Origin: an uncultured Caryophanales bacterium | GTDB taxonomy: Bacteria > Bacillota_I > Bacilli_A > RFN20 > CAG-826 | Reading direction: 5' to 3' | Length of the DNA: 64,000 nucleotides | Assembly (NCBI GenBank): GCA_946612115.1 | Contig: CAMOEI010000003.1 | Span: 62,001-126,000, forward strand | Part shown: positions 42,474 through 50,401 of the stretch, piece after piece | Layout: the number at the start of each line of letters is the position of its first letter | How positions within the stretch are numbered: the first letter of the stretch is position 1 | Program-made: the position numbers and the translations under genes | The notes under the pieces: generated by a model | Databases searched by the model: none | Told to the model about the DNA's origin: nothing | What the model saw: only the letters and a program-made list of their open reading frames with translations

Positions 42474-42525
42474 TATTTTTGTCGAGTATATTCTACAAAA
42501 TGTATATATTTTTGTCGAGTATATT
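42474..42525 (-). promoter_or_regulatory. Tandem 19-bp operator-like repeats before the ATPase gene
   Basis: TATTTTTGTCGAGTATATT occurs twice exactly, at 42474-42492 and 42507-42525, 33 bp apart (about three helical turns). On the gene's strand the repeats cover the expected promoter. Confidence 0.55.
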
Positions 42526-42557
42526 TGACATTTTTAATATGCTTTGCGATTCAATTA

Positions 42558-42580
42558 CAAAAAAACATCCAAAGGATGTT
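42558..42580 (-). terminator. Terminator after carbonic anhydrase
   Basis: On the minus strand AACATCC, loop TTT, GGATGTT, then a T-run. Confidence 0.8.
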
Positions 42581-43098
42581 TATTCTATATATGTAACTAA
42601 ACAAGTTTCTATATCGTAAATTGCAGATTCAACCACTCCATCATAGTGAGGAAATTTAGATTTAAGATATTCTGCAGTTTTCTTGGCGTTAATCTCACTA
42701 GCGGTTTTCTCATCAACTTCATTAACAATATTAAGTTTAATTCTATTAAGAATTGGATCTAGATATTTGCCTTTTTCATTATGAATAGAAGCGTGAATCG
42801 CTCCACAGTGAGTGTGGCCTAACACTAAAACATATTTGATGTTTAGATGTTCTATTCCATATTCAATAGAGGCGAGTTCTCCTTCATTTATCACATTACC
42901 CGCGGTTCTTATAATAAATAATTCGCCTGCGTGTACATGAAAGATTTCTTCAGGAACCACTCTAGAATCGCTACAGCAAATAATTAAAGCGTAAGGAGAT
43001 TGTCCTTTAGATAATGAAGAATAGTATTCTTTCTTATCTTTAGATAAACTAGAAACAAATTCTTTATTTCCGTTAATTAATTTAGTTTTGATATCCAT
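42580..43098 (-). CDS. Beta-class carbonic anhydrase
   Basis: Zinc enzyme for CO2/bicarbonate interconversion. The 172 residues contain the zinc ligands in CCSDSRV (Cys42, Asp44-Arg46 dyad) and GHTHCGA (His and Cys near 95-98), with the type II-like AGNVINEGELASIEYGIEHL helix. No signal peptide. It starts one base into the glmU stop and probably belongs to that operon. Confidence 0.93.
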   Translation of the reverse strand: MDIKTKLINGNKEFVSSLSKDKKEYYSSLSKGQSPYALIICCSDSRVVPEEIFHVHAGELFIIRTAGNVINEGELASIEYGIEHLNIKYVLVLGHTHCGAIHASIHNEKGKYLDPILNRIKLNIVNEVDEKTASEINAKKTAEYLKSKFPHYDGVVESAIYDIETCLVTYIE

Positions 43099-44105
43099 TA
43101 TCTTTTTTCAAATGGTCCGATATGCTCATTATCACCAACAGTGACATTTCTTAATGTTGAGCATTCAATTTCATTATCATGACCAACTTTAACGTTTTCT
43201 AAAACGGTGTTAGGACCGATGAAATTACCTTCTCCAATAACTGAAGAACCTAAAATAGTGGTGTTAGGTCTAATTACTGTATCTTTTCCAATAGATACTT
43301 CAGGAGAAATATAGGCAGTGTCTGGATCTTCAATAGATACACCTTCTAACATTAATCTATGATTAACTCTTTTTCTAATGATTTTAGCAGCATAGCTGAG
43401 TTGGAAGCGGTCACTGACAGAGAAGATATCAACAGCGTCTTCTAAAACATACGCTTCAGCACGTAAACCGTCTTGATTAAATAATTTCACAAGTTCAGAT
43501 AAGTAATATTCTTTTTTAGCGTTTTCTCTAGAGAGTTTTGGTAAATAGCTTTGAAGAATCTTATTATCGATGATATACACTCCAGCGTTAACTTCGTTAT
43601 ATTCTTTTTCTTCAGTGTTACAATCAGCGTTTTCTCTAATATCTAATAAACGATAAGAACCTTTTTCTCTAATGATTCTTCCATATCCTTTAGGATTTTC
43701 TAAAACAGATGTACAAATAGTTAAGGCGTTACCGTTTTTCTCATGCTTATGATAAACCTTTTTTAAGGTTTCATAAGTTAATAGTGGGAGTTCTCCTCCA
43801 ACGATAATGATATCTCCTTCTTTATCTATAAGTTCTTTTACTTGCATTAAAGCGTGACCAGTACCTAAGGTTTCTTTTTGCCAGACGACTTTAGATTCTT
43901 TTTCAACACACTTTTTTGTGTGTTCTCCTCCATAGCCAACCACTGTATAGATTTCTTTTGGCTCAAAAGGTTTAACCGCATCAATTACATAGTTAATTAA
44001 TGGTTTACCTAAAATTGGGTAAGCAACTTTGGAGTGATTTGGGTCTCTAGAATTCATTCTAGAACCTCTACCTGCTCCTAAAACGACAATATATTTATCT
44101 TTCAT
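43098..44105 (-). CDS. UDP-GlcNAc pyrophosphorylase-type protein, C-terminally truncated GlmU
   Basis: Only 335 residues against about 455 for GlmU. The uridylyltransferase half is kept (LGAGRGSRM, QKETLGTGHAL, YGRIIREKG, NAGVYI), followed by four or five hexapeptide turns (SPEVSIGKDTVIRPN...IGPNTVLENVKVG). The acetyltransferase part of the beta helix, with its catalytic His and acetyl-CoA site, is missing. The metal-binding Asp105 in GDxPL is Glu here (GGELPLL). A role as a nucleotide-sugar pyrophosphorylase is likely, acetylation is not. The gene order rsmA-ispE-glmU follows Bacillus. Confidence 0.85.
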   Translation of the reverse strand: MKDKYIVVLGAGRGSRMNSRDPNHSKVAYPILGKPLINYVIDAVKPFEPKEIYTVVGYGGEHTKKCVEKESKVVWQKETLGTGHALMQVKELIDKEGDIIIVGGELPLLTYETLKKVYHKHEKNGNALTICTSVLENPKGYGRIIREKGSYRLLDIRENADCNTEEKEYNEVNAGVYIIDNKILQSYLPKLSRENAKKEYYLSELVKLFNQDGLRAEAYVLEDAVDIFSVSDRFQLSYAAKIIRKRVNHRLMLEGVSIEDPDTAYISPEVSIGKDTVIRPNTTILGSSVIGEGNFIGPNTVLENVKVGHDNEIECSTLRNVTVGDNEHIGPFEKR

Positions 44106-44116
44106 TTTATCTCTCC

Positions 44117-44968
44117 TTATTTCTTGATGACTTTAGCGATTTCCGCAAAATATTCATCCTCTAATACTTTTCTAGCTTTCTTTAATAAACCGACATCAGT
44201 AGATAAGGCAAATACAGCGCTTCCACTTCCGGTCATAAGAACAATCTTTAATCCTAATTCTTTTAATGTATCTTTGATAGTTTGAATCTCAGGCACTAAT
44301 GAAATAGCGGCTTCTTCTAAAGAATTACCAATAAGCTCTGCTAAAAGATCATCATCTCCATTAGCTAAAGCTTCTTTAACTTTATCAATATCGATTTGTT
44401 TATACGGCACTTTATCTGTGATAGCGAAGACTTCTTTAGTGGAGCAACCTGATTTAGGTTTAACAATTAAAACGTAGTAGTTGTTTTTTACTTCAACATT
44501 TTCAATTTGTTCTCCGATTCCTTTACATCTAGCAGGTTTACAGTTGATAAAGAACGGGATATCCGCTCCTAAAGGAGTGGCGATTTTGATTAATTCTTCA
44601 TCACTAGCGTTCAGTTTTAACATTTGATTAACCGCTTTTAATGTGAAGGCCGCATTACTACTTCCTCCACCTAATCCCGCTTGCATTGGAATGACTTTAT
44701 GAATAAAGACTCTAAAGCGATCATTAAATTTATATTTCTTTGCTAAAGCGTTAATCGCTGTGCTCACTAAGTTATAATGGATTAATCCATTAGAGAAATC
44801 ATCAATAGTGACGAAGTTATCTTCATTTTTTAATTTAGAAATAATTAAAGTATCGTGAAGTTCGATAGGAAGCATAATCCCATCTAGTTCATGATATCCA
44901 TCTTCTCTTTTTTTAGTGATTGATAATGATAAATTGATTTTCGCGTAACTTTTAACACTTCTAGCCAT
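44117..44968 (-). CDS. ispE: 4-diphosphocytidyl-2-C-methyl-D-erythritol kinase
   Basis: Fourth step of the MEP route to isoprenoids, a GHMP kinase. The 283 residues show AKINLSLSITKKREDGYHE, the ATP loop PMQAGLGGGSSNAAFTLK (near residue 90) and the C-terminal MTGSGSAVFAL. The rest of the MEP pathway is not in the window, so isoprenoid synthesis by this route is expected elsewhere. It lies 2 bp after rsmA. Confidence 0.96.
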   Translation of the reverse strand: MARSVKSYAKINLSLSITKKREDGYHELDGIMLPIELHDTLIISKLKNEDNFVTIDDFSNGLIHYNLVSTAINALAKKYKFNDRFRVFIHKVIPMQAGLGGGSSNAAFTLKAVNQMLKLNASDEELIKIATPLGADIPFFINCKPARCKGIGEQIENVEVKNNYYVLIVKPKSGCSTKEVFAITDKVPYKQIDIDKVKEALANGDDDLLAELIGNSLEEAAISLVPEIQTIKDTLKELGLKIVLMTGSGSAVFALSTDVGLLKKARKVLEDEYFAEIAKVIKK

Positions 44969-44970
44969 AA

Positions 44971-45780
44971 TTAACTTCTTTCTTTGATGAGTTGATACAT
45001 TTTTAAATAATCTAAATAGGCGATGTTTTCTGGTCTAGTCATTTCATTAATATTAAGAGTCTCTAAAATCGATTTCGTTTTTAGAGAATCATTAAGATAG
45101 ACCTTAAGATTATTATAGATTGTTTTTCTTCTATTTATAAATAAGCTTTTACATAGCTTATAGGTTCCTAAGATATCTTCTTCACTGGCTTTTAAGCTTT
45201 TGATATAGGTAAACACCACTGAAGAACATTTAGGAACTGGATAAAAACTACCAGCTTTAACAACAAACTCTTTTTTAACTTCTCCAAGTAAATGAATCAA
45301 AACACTTACTGGTCCATAATTTTCTCCACTAAAATCATTAAAGCGATCAAAGGCTTCTAGTTGAATCATTAACACCATCTTTTTAACTTCTTTAGCGTGT
45401 AGTAGTAAATAGGTCACTAATTCAGTTGTAATGTTATATGGAAGATTACCAATAATCTTATCGTAACTAGAAACATCAACTTTTCTAATATCGTTATAGA
45501 TGTATTCGATATCTTTACCATAAATAGTGCCTAAATAATTAATCATTCTAATATCAATATCACAAACAGAGAGATGTCCTTCTTTTTCATTTAAGTAGTG
45601 GGTAAGGCTTCCTAAGCCTGGTCCAATCTCTAAAACTTCTTCATCTTTTTGAATGTCTAATAGATCCACAATTTTAGAAGAAACACTTGGTTCCACAAGA
45701 AAATTTTGGCCATAATCTTTATCTGGTCTAACATTATTCAAATTGACGATTGGGATGATGTTGTTTCTTGTAATTTCCAT
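44971..45780 (-). CDS. rsmA: 16S rRNA dimethyladenosine transferase
   Basis: KsgA/RsmA dimethylates A1518 and A1519 in 16S rRNA during 30S maturation. The 269 residues have the SAM site QNFLVEPSVSSKIVDLL and EVLEIGPGLGSLTHYL, and the catalytic NLPYNITTELVTYLL. The start overlaps the end of rnmV by 47 bp; a later start would cut the conserved N-terminal helix. Confidence 0.95.
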   Translation of the reverse strand: MEITRNNIIPIVNLNNVRPDKDYGQNFLVEPSVSSKIVDLLDIQKDEEVLEIGPGLGSLTHYLNEKEGHLSVCDIDIRMINYLGTIYGKDIEYIYNDIRKVDVSSYDKIIGNLPYNITTELVTYLLLHAKEVKKMVLMIQLEAFDRFNDFSGENYGPVSVLIHLLGEVKKEFVVKAGSFYPVPKCSSVVFTYIKSLKASEEDILGTYKLCKSLFINRRKTIYNNLKVYLNDSLKTKSILETLNINEMTRPENIAYLDYLKMYQLIKERS

Positions 45781-46288
45781 ATAGTTCTTCTTTGTTAATT
45801 CCTAAGATGTTTAATTGGTTTTCAATACTTTTATTGCTACCTTCTAATAGGTGATATTTTTGGATGATTTCTTCTTTAATTTTGCTTGGGTTTTCATTTA
45901 AAGAAATTAATGTGCTTAATTCATAATCAACGATTTCAAAATCAGTAGAAGTGGAGAATGGTTTTAATAGAGTAGTGATTTCTTCTATTGAGGACTCTGC
46001 GACCCCTCTTTTTTTGTAATTTTTCCTACTAAAACCACTTATTTTTATATTTTTTGCAGTTTTTATTACCGAATTAATCTTATTTCTAATTCTTTCTCCT
46101 GCTTCATCATTATCGGTTAAAACGATGATTTCTTTTTGTTTACTTGCTAGAGATAAAAACTCTAATTTTTCTTTTGAAATATCTAATCCGTTAGTTACAA
46201 AAAAATACGCTTTTATAAACGAAGATAAGAAAGCCTTATCACTTTCTCCTTCAACAACAATAATAGATGGGACAATTAATTTATTCAT
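45734..46288 (-). CDS. rnmV: Ribonuclease M5
   Basis: Trims precursor 5S rRNA together with ribosomal protein L18. The 184 residues have the Toprim domain IIVVEGESDKAFLSSFIKAYF, ALVLTDNDEAGERIR-like segment IVLTDNDEAGERIRN and the KRGVAESSIEEI motif. I use the ATG that overlaps the tatD end (8 bp), giving the family N-terminus, not the upstream frame extension. Runs into rsmA. Confidence 0.92.
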   Translation of the reverse strand: MNKLIVPSIIVVEGESDKAFLSSFIKAYFFVTNGLDISKEKLEFLSLASKQKEIIVLTDNDEAGERIRNKINSVIKTAKNIKISGFSRKNYKKRGVAESSIEEITTLLKPFSTSTDFEIVDYELSTLISLNENPSKIKEEIIQKYHLLEGSNKSIENQLNILGINKEELYGNYKKQHHPNRQFE

Positions 46289-47054
46289 CGATGTTAAATA
46301 AGTGACATGTATTTTTATAAAGAACATCCTCTAAATGCTTTTTAGACATGTCTTTTAATCGCGCAATTTCCTCTAAGACTAAACAGAGATATTTAGGTTC
46401 ATTTTTCTCCCCTCGATGTGGATGAGGAGTTAAATAAGGACAATCGGTTTCGATAATTAATTTATCTAATGGAACTTCTTCTGCAACCTCTTTTGGAGTT
46501 TTCGCATTAGTGAATGTTACTGGTCCACCTAAGGCGATCATCAAGTTACAAGAGAAGATGTCATTTAGCATTTCCACACTTCCAGAATAGCAGTGCATCA
46601 CTCCTCCTGAAGTTGGTTTATGTTCTTTTAGAATTTTTAAACAATCTTCATTACTGTCTCGGTTATGAATAGAGATTGGTAAGCCTAATTTATTCGCATC
46701 TAAGATTTGTTTAATAAACCATTCTTTTTGTTTTTCTCTTTGAAGAGGGTCTTTGACCCAGTGATAATCTAATCCAATTTCTCCAATCGCTTTGACTTTT
46801 GGGTGTCTCGCTAAAGATAGGAGTTCTTGATATTGTTCTTCGCTAACTTTATCAATTTCAGTTGGATGCACTCCAATAGCGGCGTAGCACTCTTCATATT
46901 TCTCACTTATTTCAATCGCGAGTTTACTAGATTCATAGTCATATCCAATCACTAGAAAACGTTTAACGCCTGTTTTTTTAGCGTCTTCAATAACTCTATC
47001 GATTTCTGGATAGAGAATTGGATCATTTAGATGACAATGTGAATCAAATAGCAT
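46281..47054 (-). CDS. tatD: TatD-family metal-dependent DNase
   Basis: A 257-residue TIM-barrel hydrolase of the TatD/YabD family with metal ligands in DSHCHLND, the GEIGLDYHW segment, ISIHNRDSNED and the C-terminal ETDCPYLTPHPHRG. Such proteins act as 3'-5' DNases in repair. First gene of the tatD-rnmV-rsmA-ispE-glmU run; the toxin-antitoxin pair was inserted just upstream of it with a 2-bp gap. Confidence 0.94.
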   Translation of the reverse strand: MLFDSHCHLNDPILYPEIDRVIEDAKKTGVKRFLVIGYDYESSKLAIEISEKYEECYAAIGVHPTEIDKVSEEQYQELLSLARHPKVKAIGEIGLDYHWVKDPLQREKQKEWFIKQILDANKLGLPISIHNRDSNEDCLKILKEHKPTSGGVMHCYSGSVEMLNDIFSCNLMIALGGPVTFTNAKTPKEVAEEVPLDKLIIETDCPYLTPHPHRGEKNEPKYLCLVLEEIARLKDMSKKHLEDVLYKNTCHLFNIDE

Positions 47055-47056
47055 TT

Positions 47057-47668
47057 TTATTCTCCTTGCTCTAACTCTGCTAATGTTTCAATACGAACAT
47101 TGAATATAGCCGCCAATTTGCTAAGCGTGGCAATATTTAAACTGCTAATTTTTCTTCTTCTATTTTTTAAACTAATTAATGAATCATAAGGGATATTTGT
47201 TTTCTCAGAAATATCTTTCATAGAATATTTGTATTTTTTAGCAAGGATAGAAAGAACTGTATTCTTTTCTTTTCTTTCACAAAATAGTTCTACAATATGA
47301 GAAAAATCCATTTCATGATAAACATTAAATAAAACAAGCATCTCTTTAATAGGAATATAAATAAAGATTGCCTCAAATGTTAAATGAGTTTTTTGTTGAA
47401 TCCAAAGATAAGCTTCAGACGCCCAAAGCGACGTATTATAAACAGGTATTTCTAAATCATCTATTTTTTCAAACGGAAACAAAGATTTAATAAGCTGCCC
47501 ATCACTAATTAGTGATACAGGCGTGTAATCATCTATTTCAATTCCTCTAAAAAAAGAAGAATATGAGATTCTTTTCTCAACAAAATCTAAAGAGAATTTG
47601 CGGTCAATAGCAAACGACAACACTCTTTCAAACAATTCAGCAAAGTCGTAGAAAAGCTCATCCCTCAT
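47057..47668 (-). CDS. Helix-turn-helix antitoxin-like protein
   Basis: A 203-residue protein with a C-terminal XRE-type helix-turn-helix (MKDISEKTNIPYDSLISLKNRRRKISSLNIATLSKLAAIF, about 152-192) and an N-terminal unknown domain of about 140 residues. It overlaps the DUF3990-type gene by 11 bp. The order toxin-first with a DNA-binding second gene is found in some type II systems. It could bind the palindrome at 48361-48374 to repress the operon. Confidence 0.75.
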   Translation of the reverse strand: MRDELFYDFAELFERVLSFAIDRKFSLDFVEKRISYSSFFRGIEIDDYTPVSLISDGQLIKSLFPFEKIDDLEIPVYNTSLWASEAYLWIQQKTHLTFEAIFIYIPIKEMLVLFNVYHEMDFSHIVELFCERKEKNTVLSILAKKYKYSMKDISEKTNIPYDSLISLKNRRRKISSLNIATLSKLAAIFNVRIETLAELEQGE

Positions 47669-48320
47669 AATTTTCCCTCATTAAATCGATGATATATTTT
47701 TTATTTATATCAACAGGCTGGTCAATAATATCTCTTGCCTTATTAGAAGCTTCTTTGACCACTGAGTGATATATGCCTAAAAATGTTTCATCACATTCAA
47801 TTATTTCTTTAAAATGCAATAACGCTATAGCTCTTTGTGATTTGAAAACATATTGAGTTCCTAAATTTCCTAACAAATAGATTTCTTCCAAATCATTAAA
47901 CGATAGTCTTCCTTCTACAAAACTTAATGGGAATCTGAAATATGAATCGTCCGCACGATAACCAATAATGACATCATATTGTTCAACATCAATATAGAAT
48001 TTATCTAACCATTCAAGGAAATTACTGCGGCCTTTTTTAAATGTAGACGTTAATTCGTGGTGATGCATTAATATTGCTACCCAATTAAGAACAGAATATT
48101 TATTCTTATCAGTCAGATCTAATATTTTTAGTTCTTTATACCTTCTGTCATCAATAAAGTATTTATTAACAACGCCTAATTCATTTTGCTTACACGCCCA
48201 AACCTTTGCGGATGTTAAATCTTTTGTCAAATAAAAAGCTGGCCCATAGTCATTATGTATCTGAGAGCCCCTATATATAGGATTTTGAATTAGCTTTTTA
48301 CTTCCGTGATAAAAAATCAT
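47658..48320 (-). CDS. DUF3990-type toxin (ADP-ribosyltransferase-like)
   Basis: A 220-residue protein matching the DUF3990 pattern: IFYHGSKKLIQNP, then DYGPAFYLTKDLTSAKVWACKQ, and a later YDVIIGYRADDSYFRFPLSFVEG. This family has an ART-like fold (H-Y-E type) and is commonly found as toxin in two-gene modules with a DNA-binding or DUF3791 partner. The target is unknown. The ATG is 6 nt after a TATAAT box with TTGAAA at 16-bp spacing, so the mRNA appears leaderless. Confidence 0.8.
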   Translation of the reverse strand: MIFYHGSKKLIQNPIYRGSQIHNDYGPAFYLTKDLTSAKVWACKQNELGVVNKYFIDDRRYKELKILDLTDKNKYSVLNWVAILMHHHELTSTFKKGRSNFLEWLDKFYIDVEQYDVIIGYRADDSYFRFPLSFVEGRLSFNDLEEIYLLGNLGTQYVFKSQRAIALLHFKEIIECDETFLGIYHSVVKEASNKARDIIDQPVDINKKYIIDLMRENYEG

Positions 48321-48326
48321 ACTTTA

Positions 48327-48374
48327 ATTATATTCTATTCGTTCAAAATTTCAATTTTTATGTACAATTGTACA
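48327..48374 (-). promoter_or_regulatory. Promoter and palindromic operator of the toxin-antitoxin pair
   Basis: On the minus strand TTGAAA (48354-48349), 16 bp, TATAAT (48332-48327). A perfect palindrome TGTACAATTGTACA (48361-48374) lies 6 bp upstream of the -35 box. Confidence 0.65.
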
Positions 48375-48402
48375 AACTTTTCGCGTTTTTGAGCGAATTT
48401 GA

Positions 48403-49737
48403 CTACTTCCCAACACAGAATCTTGAGAAGATTTCTTTAGAGAGATCGTTTTGATTGTTCTCCCCTAAAATTTCTAAACAAGTATTATAAGCATCTAAGA
48501 TAGAAACACTGACGAGATCGATTGGTAAATCATTATTCGCATCTTCTTTAGCCTTTAATAAACTTTCTTTGATATGTCTAAGCAAACCTAATTGTCTAAC
48601 ATTATTTAAAGAAGGTGTTTTAAAGGTTTCTTCTTTAATACCAAGTTTTTCATAGACTGCGTTTTTTAAAGAAGTTAAATCATTATTAAGTGCGGAAACA
48701 TAGATTTTAGATTTATCTAATGTTCCATTTAATTTATCCGCTTTGTTGTAGATGATTAAATGTGGTTTATCTTTTACTAAATCTAAGATTTGTTTATCTT
48801 CCTCTTCTAATTCTTTAGAGGAATCTAAGACCACCAAGGTGAGATCTGCTTTATTAATCGCGTCAAGAGATTTATTAACTCCTATTGCCTCGATTTTATC
48901 TTCGCTTTCTCTAATACCCGCAGTGTCTAATAAATGTAAAACGATACCGTTAAGATTAACTTCGCCTTCTACAACATCTCTAGTCGTACCTGCGATATCA
49001 GTAACAATCGCTTTTGATTCTCCTAATAAAGCGTTAAGTAAAGATGATTTACCAACATTAGGTTTTCCCGCGATAGCGACTTTAATACCTTCTTTAACAA
49101 TTAATCCTTTTTCTCCAGATTCCACTAGAGAGTCGATTAACGGAACTAAAGCATCCACCATGTCAACGACATGTCCTTTATTAGCGACTTCGATATCTTC
49201 ATATTCTGGATAATCGATATTAACTTCAATTAGAGATAAAACATCAGCGATTTTAGTTTTGATTGGTAAAATCAATTTAGATGTTTCTCCTTTTAAAGAA
49301 AGGATAGATAGTTCTTTAGCTTCTTTAGTGGTGGCGTTAATGACATCATTAATCGCTTCAGCTTGAATTAAATCAATCTTTTGATGAAGGAACGCTCTAG
49401 AGGAATATTCTCCATTAGTTGCGTATCTTGCTCCATGTTTAATCAACAATTCGATAATCTCGTTAGCGATAAGGACGCTTCCATGACAAATAATTTCAAC
49501 AAGGTCTTCTCCAGTAAATGATTTAGGGCCTTTATAAATACATAAAACAACTTGGTCGATGACTTTGTCATTATCAACGATGTTGCCCACTAAAAGGGTT
49601 CTTTCTTTAATATCTCTAATATCCTTAGAAAAGCATTTAGAAACAATCTCAAAACAATCATCACCAGACACTCTAATGATGGCAAGCGCACTTTTAAGTG
49701 GTGCGGTAGCTAAAGCGACAATTGTTTCAAACACCAT
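48403..49737 (-). CDS. mnmE: tRNA-modifying GTPase MnmE
   Basis: With MnmG it installs the carboxymethylaminomethyl group on U34 of tRNAs. The 444 residues include the folate-binding N-terminal domain (ATAPLKSALAIIRVSG, FTGEDLVEIICHG), the helical domain, the G domain with GKPNVGKSSLLN and DTAGIRES, and the C-terminal FCVGK whose Cys is conserved. I choose the ATG of MVFETIVALATAP. mnmG is not adjacent. Confidence 0.95.
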   Translation of the reverse strand: MVFETIVALATAPLKSALAIIRVSGDDCFEIVSKCFSKDIRDIKERTLLVGNIVDNDKVIDQVVLCIYKGPKSFTGEDLVEIICHGSVLIANEIIELLIKHGARYATNGEYSSRAFLHQKIDLIQAEAINDVINATTKEAKELSILSLKGETSKLILPIKTKIADVLSLIEVNIDYPEYEDIEVANKGHVVDMVDALVPLIDSLVESGEKGLIVKEGIKVAIAGKPNVGKSSLLNALLGESKAIVTDIAGTTRDVVEGEVNLNGIVLHLLDTAGIRESEDKIEAIGVNKSLDAINKADLTLVVLDSSKELEEEDKQILDLVKDKPHLIIYNKADKLNGTLDKSKIYVSALNNDLTSLKNAVYEKLGIKEETFKTPSLNNVRQLGLLRHIKESLLKAKEDANNDLPIDLVSVSILDAYNTCLEILGENNQNDLSKEIFSRFCVGK

Positions 49738-49751
49738 AATCTTTTTCTTTA

Positions 49752-49775
49752 GAAAAGCACCCATGTGGGTGCATG
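49752..49775 (-). terminator. Weak terminator between jag and mnmE
   Basis: On the minus strand GCACCC-ACAT-GGGTGC followed by TTTTC. It may only attenuate, letting the origin operon read into mnmE. Confidence 0.5.
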
Positions 49776-49786
49776 TTTTCTATAAA

Positions 49787-50386
49787 TTATTCAACGTAAA
49801 TGATTTGGACTTGTCTATGTGTGCCTTCACCGATAGATTCAGTGCGAACATTTCTCCATCCGCTTAAAGCATTATGGATTGCTCTTCTTTCATCCGCTGG
49901 CATTGGTTCAAAAGTGTAAGTTGTTTTAGTTTTTTGAACATCTTTTGCACACTTTCTAGCGAGTCTTTCTAATCGATAATATTTATTATCTTTATAGCCA
50001 TTAATATCGAGAAGAATTCTAAATCTCTTATGGAAGTGATTGTTAGTGGCTAACTTCACTAATTCGTTAAGAGCTTGAAGAGTGACACCGTTTTTTCCAA
50101 TTAAAATTGGATTATGAGTGCTATCGATAGTGATTCTAATAACATCATTATCTAATTTGCTCTTCACTGAGCTTTCGATTCCTAAGGAATCAATCGCATT
50201 TAGAAGGTAATCTTCTGCGTATAAAATAACATCAGAAAGATCATAGACTTCAATTTGTACTTTCTTTGAGAAAAGTCCGACAGTTTTTCCATAATCAAGG
50301 AAGATTAAATCTTGAATTGGGGTGCCAGTCTCTTCTGAAGCTTTTTGGAGAGCTTCATCCACTGTTTTTCCTAAATAAACTTGCAT
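49787..50386 (-). CDS. jag: Jag/KhpB RNA-binding protein
   Basis: A 199-residue RNA-binding protein that acts with KhpA in division and sRNA regulation in Gram-positives. It has the Jag-N domain (about 1-50, GKTVDEALQKASEETG), a KH domain with LIGKNGVTLQALNELVKLAT and an R3H domain (RAIHNALSGWRNVRTESIGEG). Follows yidC, as in Bacillus and Streptococcus. Confidence 0.93.
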   Translation of the reverse strand: MQVYLGKTVDEALQKASEETGTPIQDLIFLDYGKTVGLFSKKVQIEVYDLSDVILYAEDYLLNAIDSLGIESSVKSKLDNDVIRITIDSTHNPILIGKNGVTLQALNELVKLATNNHFHKRFRILLDINGYKDNKYYRLERLARKCAKDVQKTKTTYTFEPMPADERRAIHNALSGWRNVRTESIGEGTHRQVQIIYVE

Positions 50387-50401
50387 AGTATTATGCTCCT
50401 A

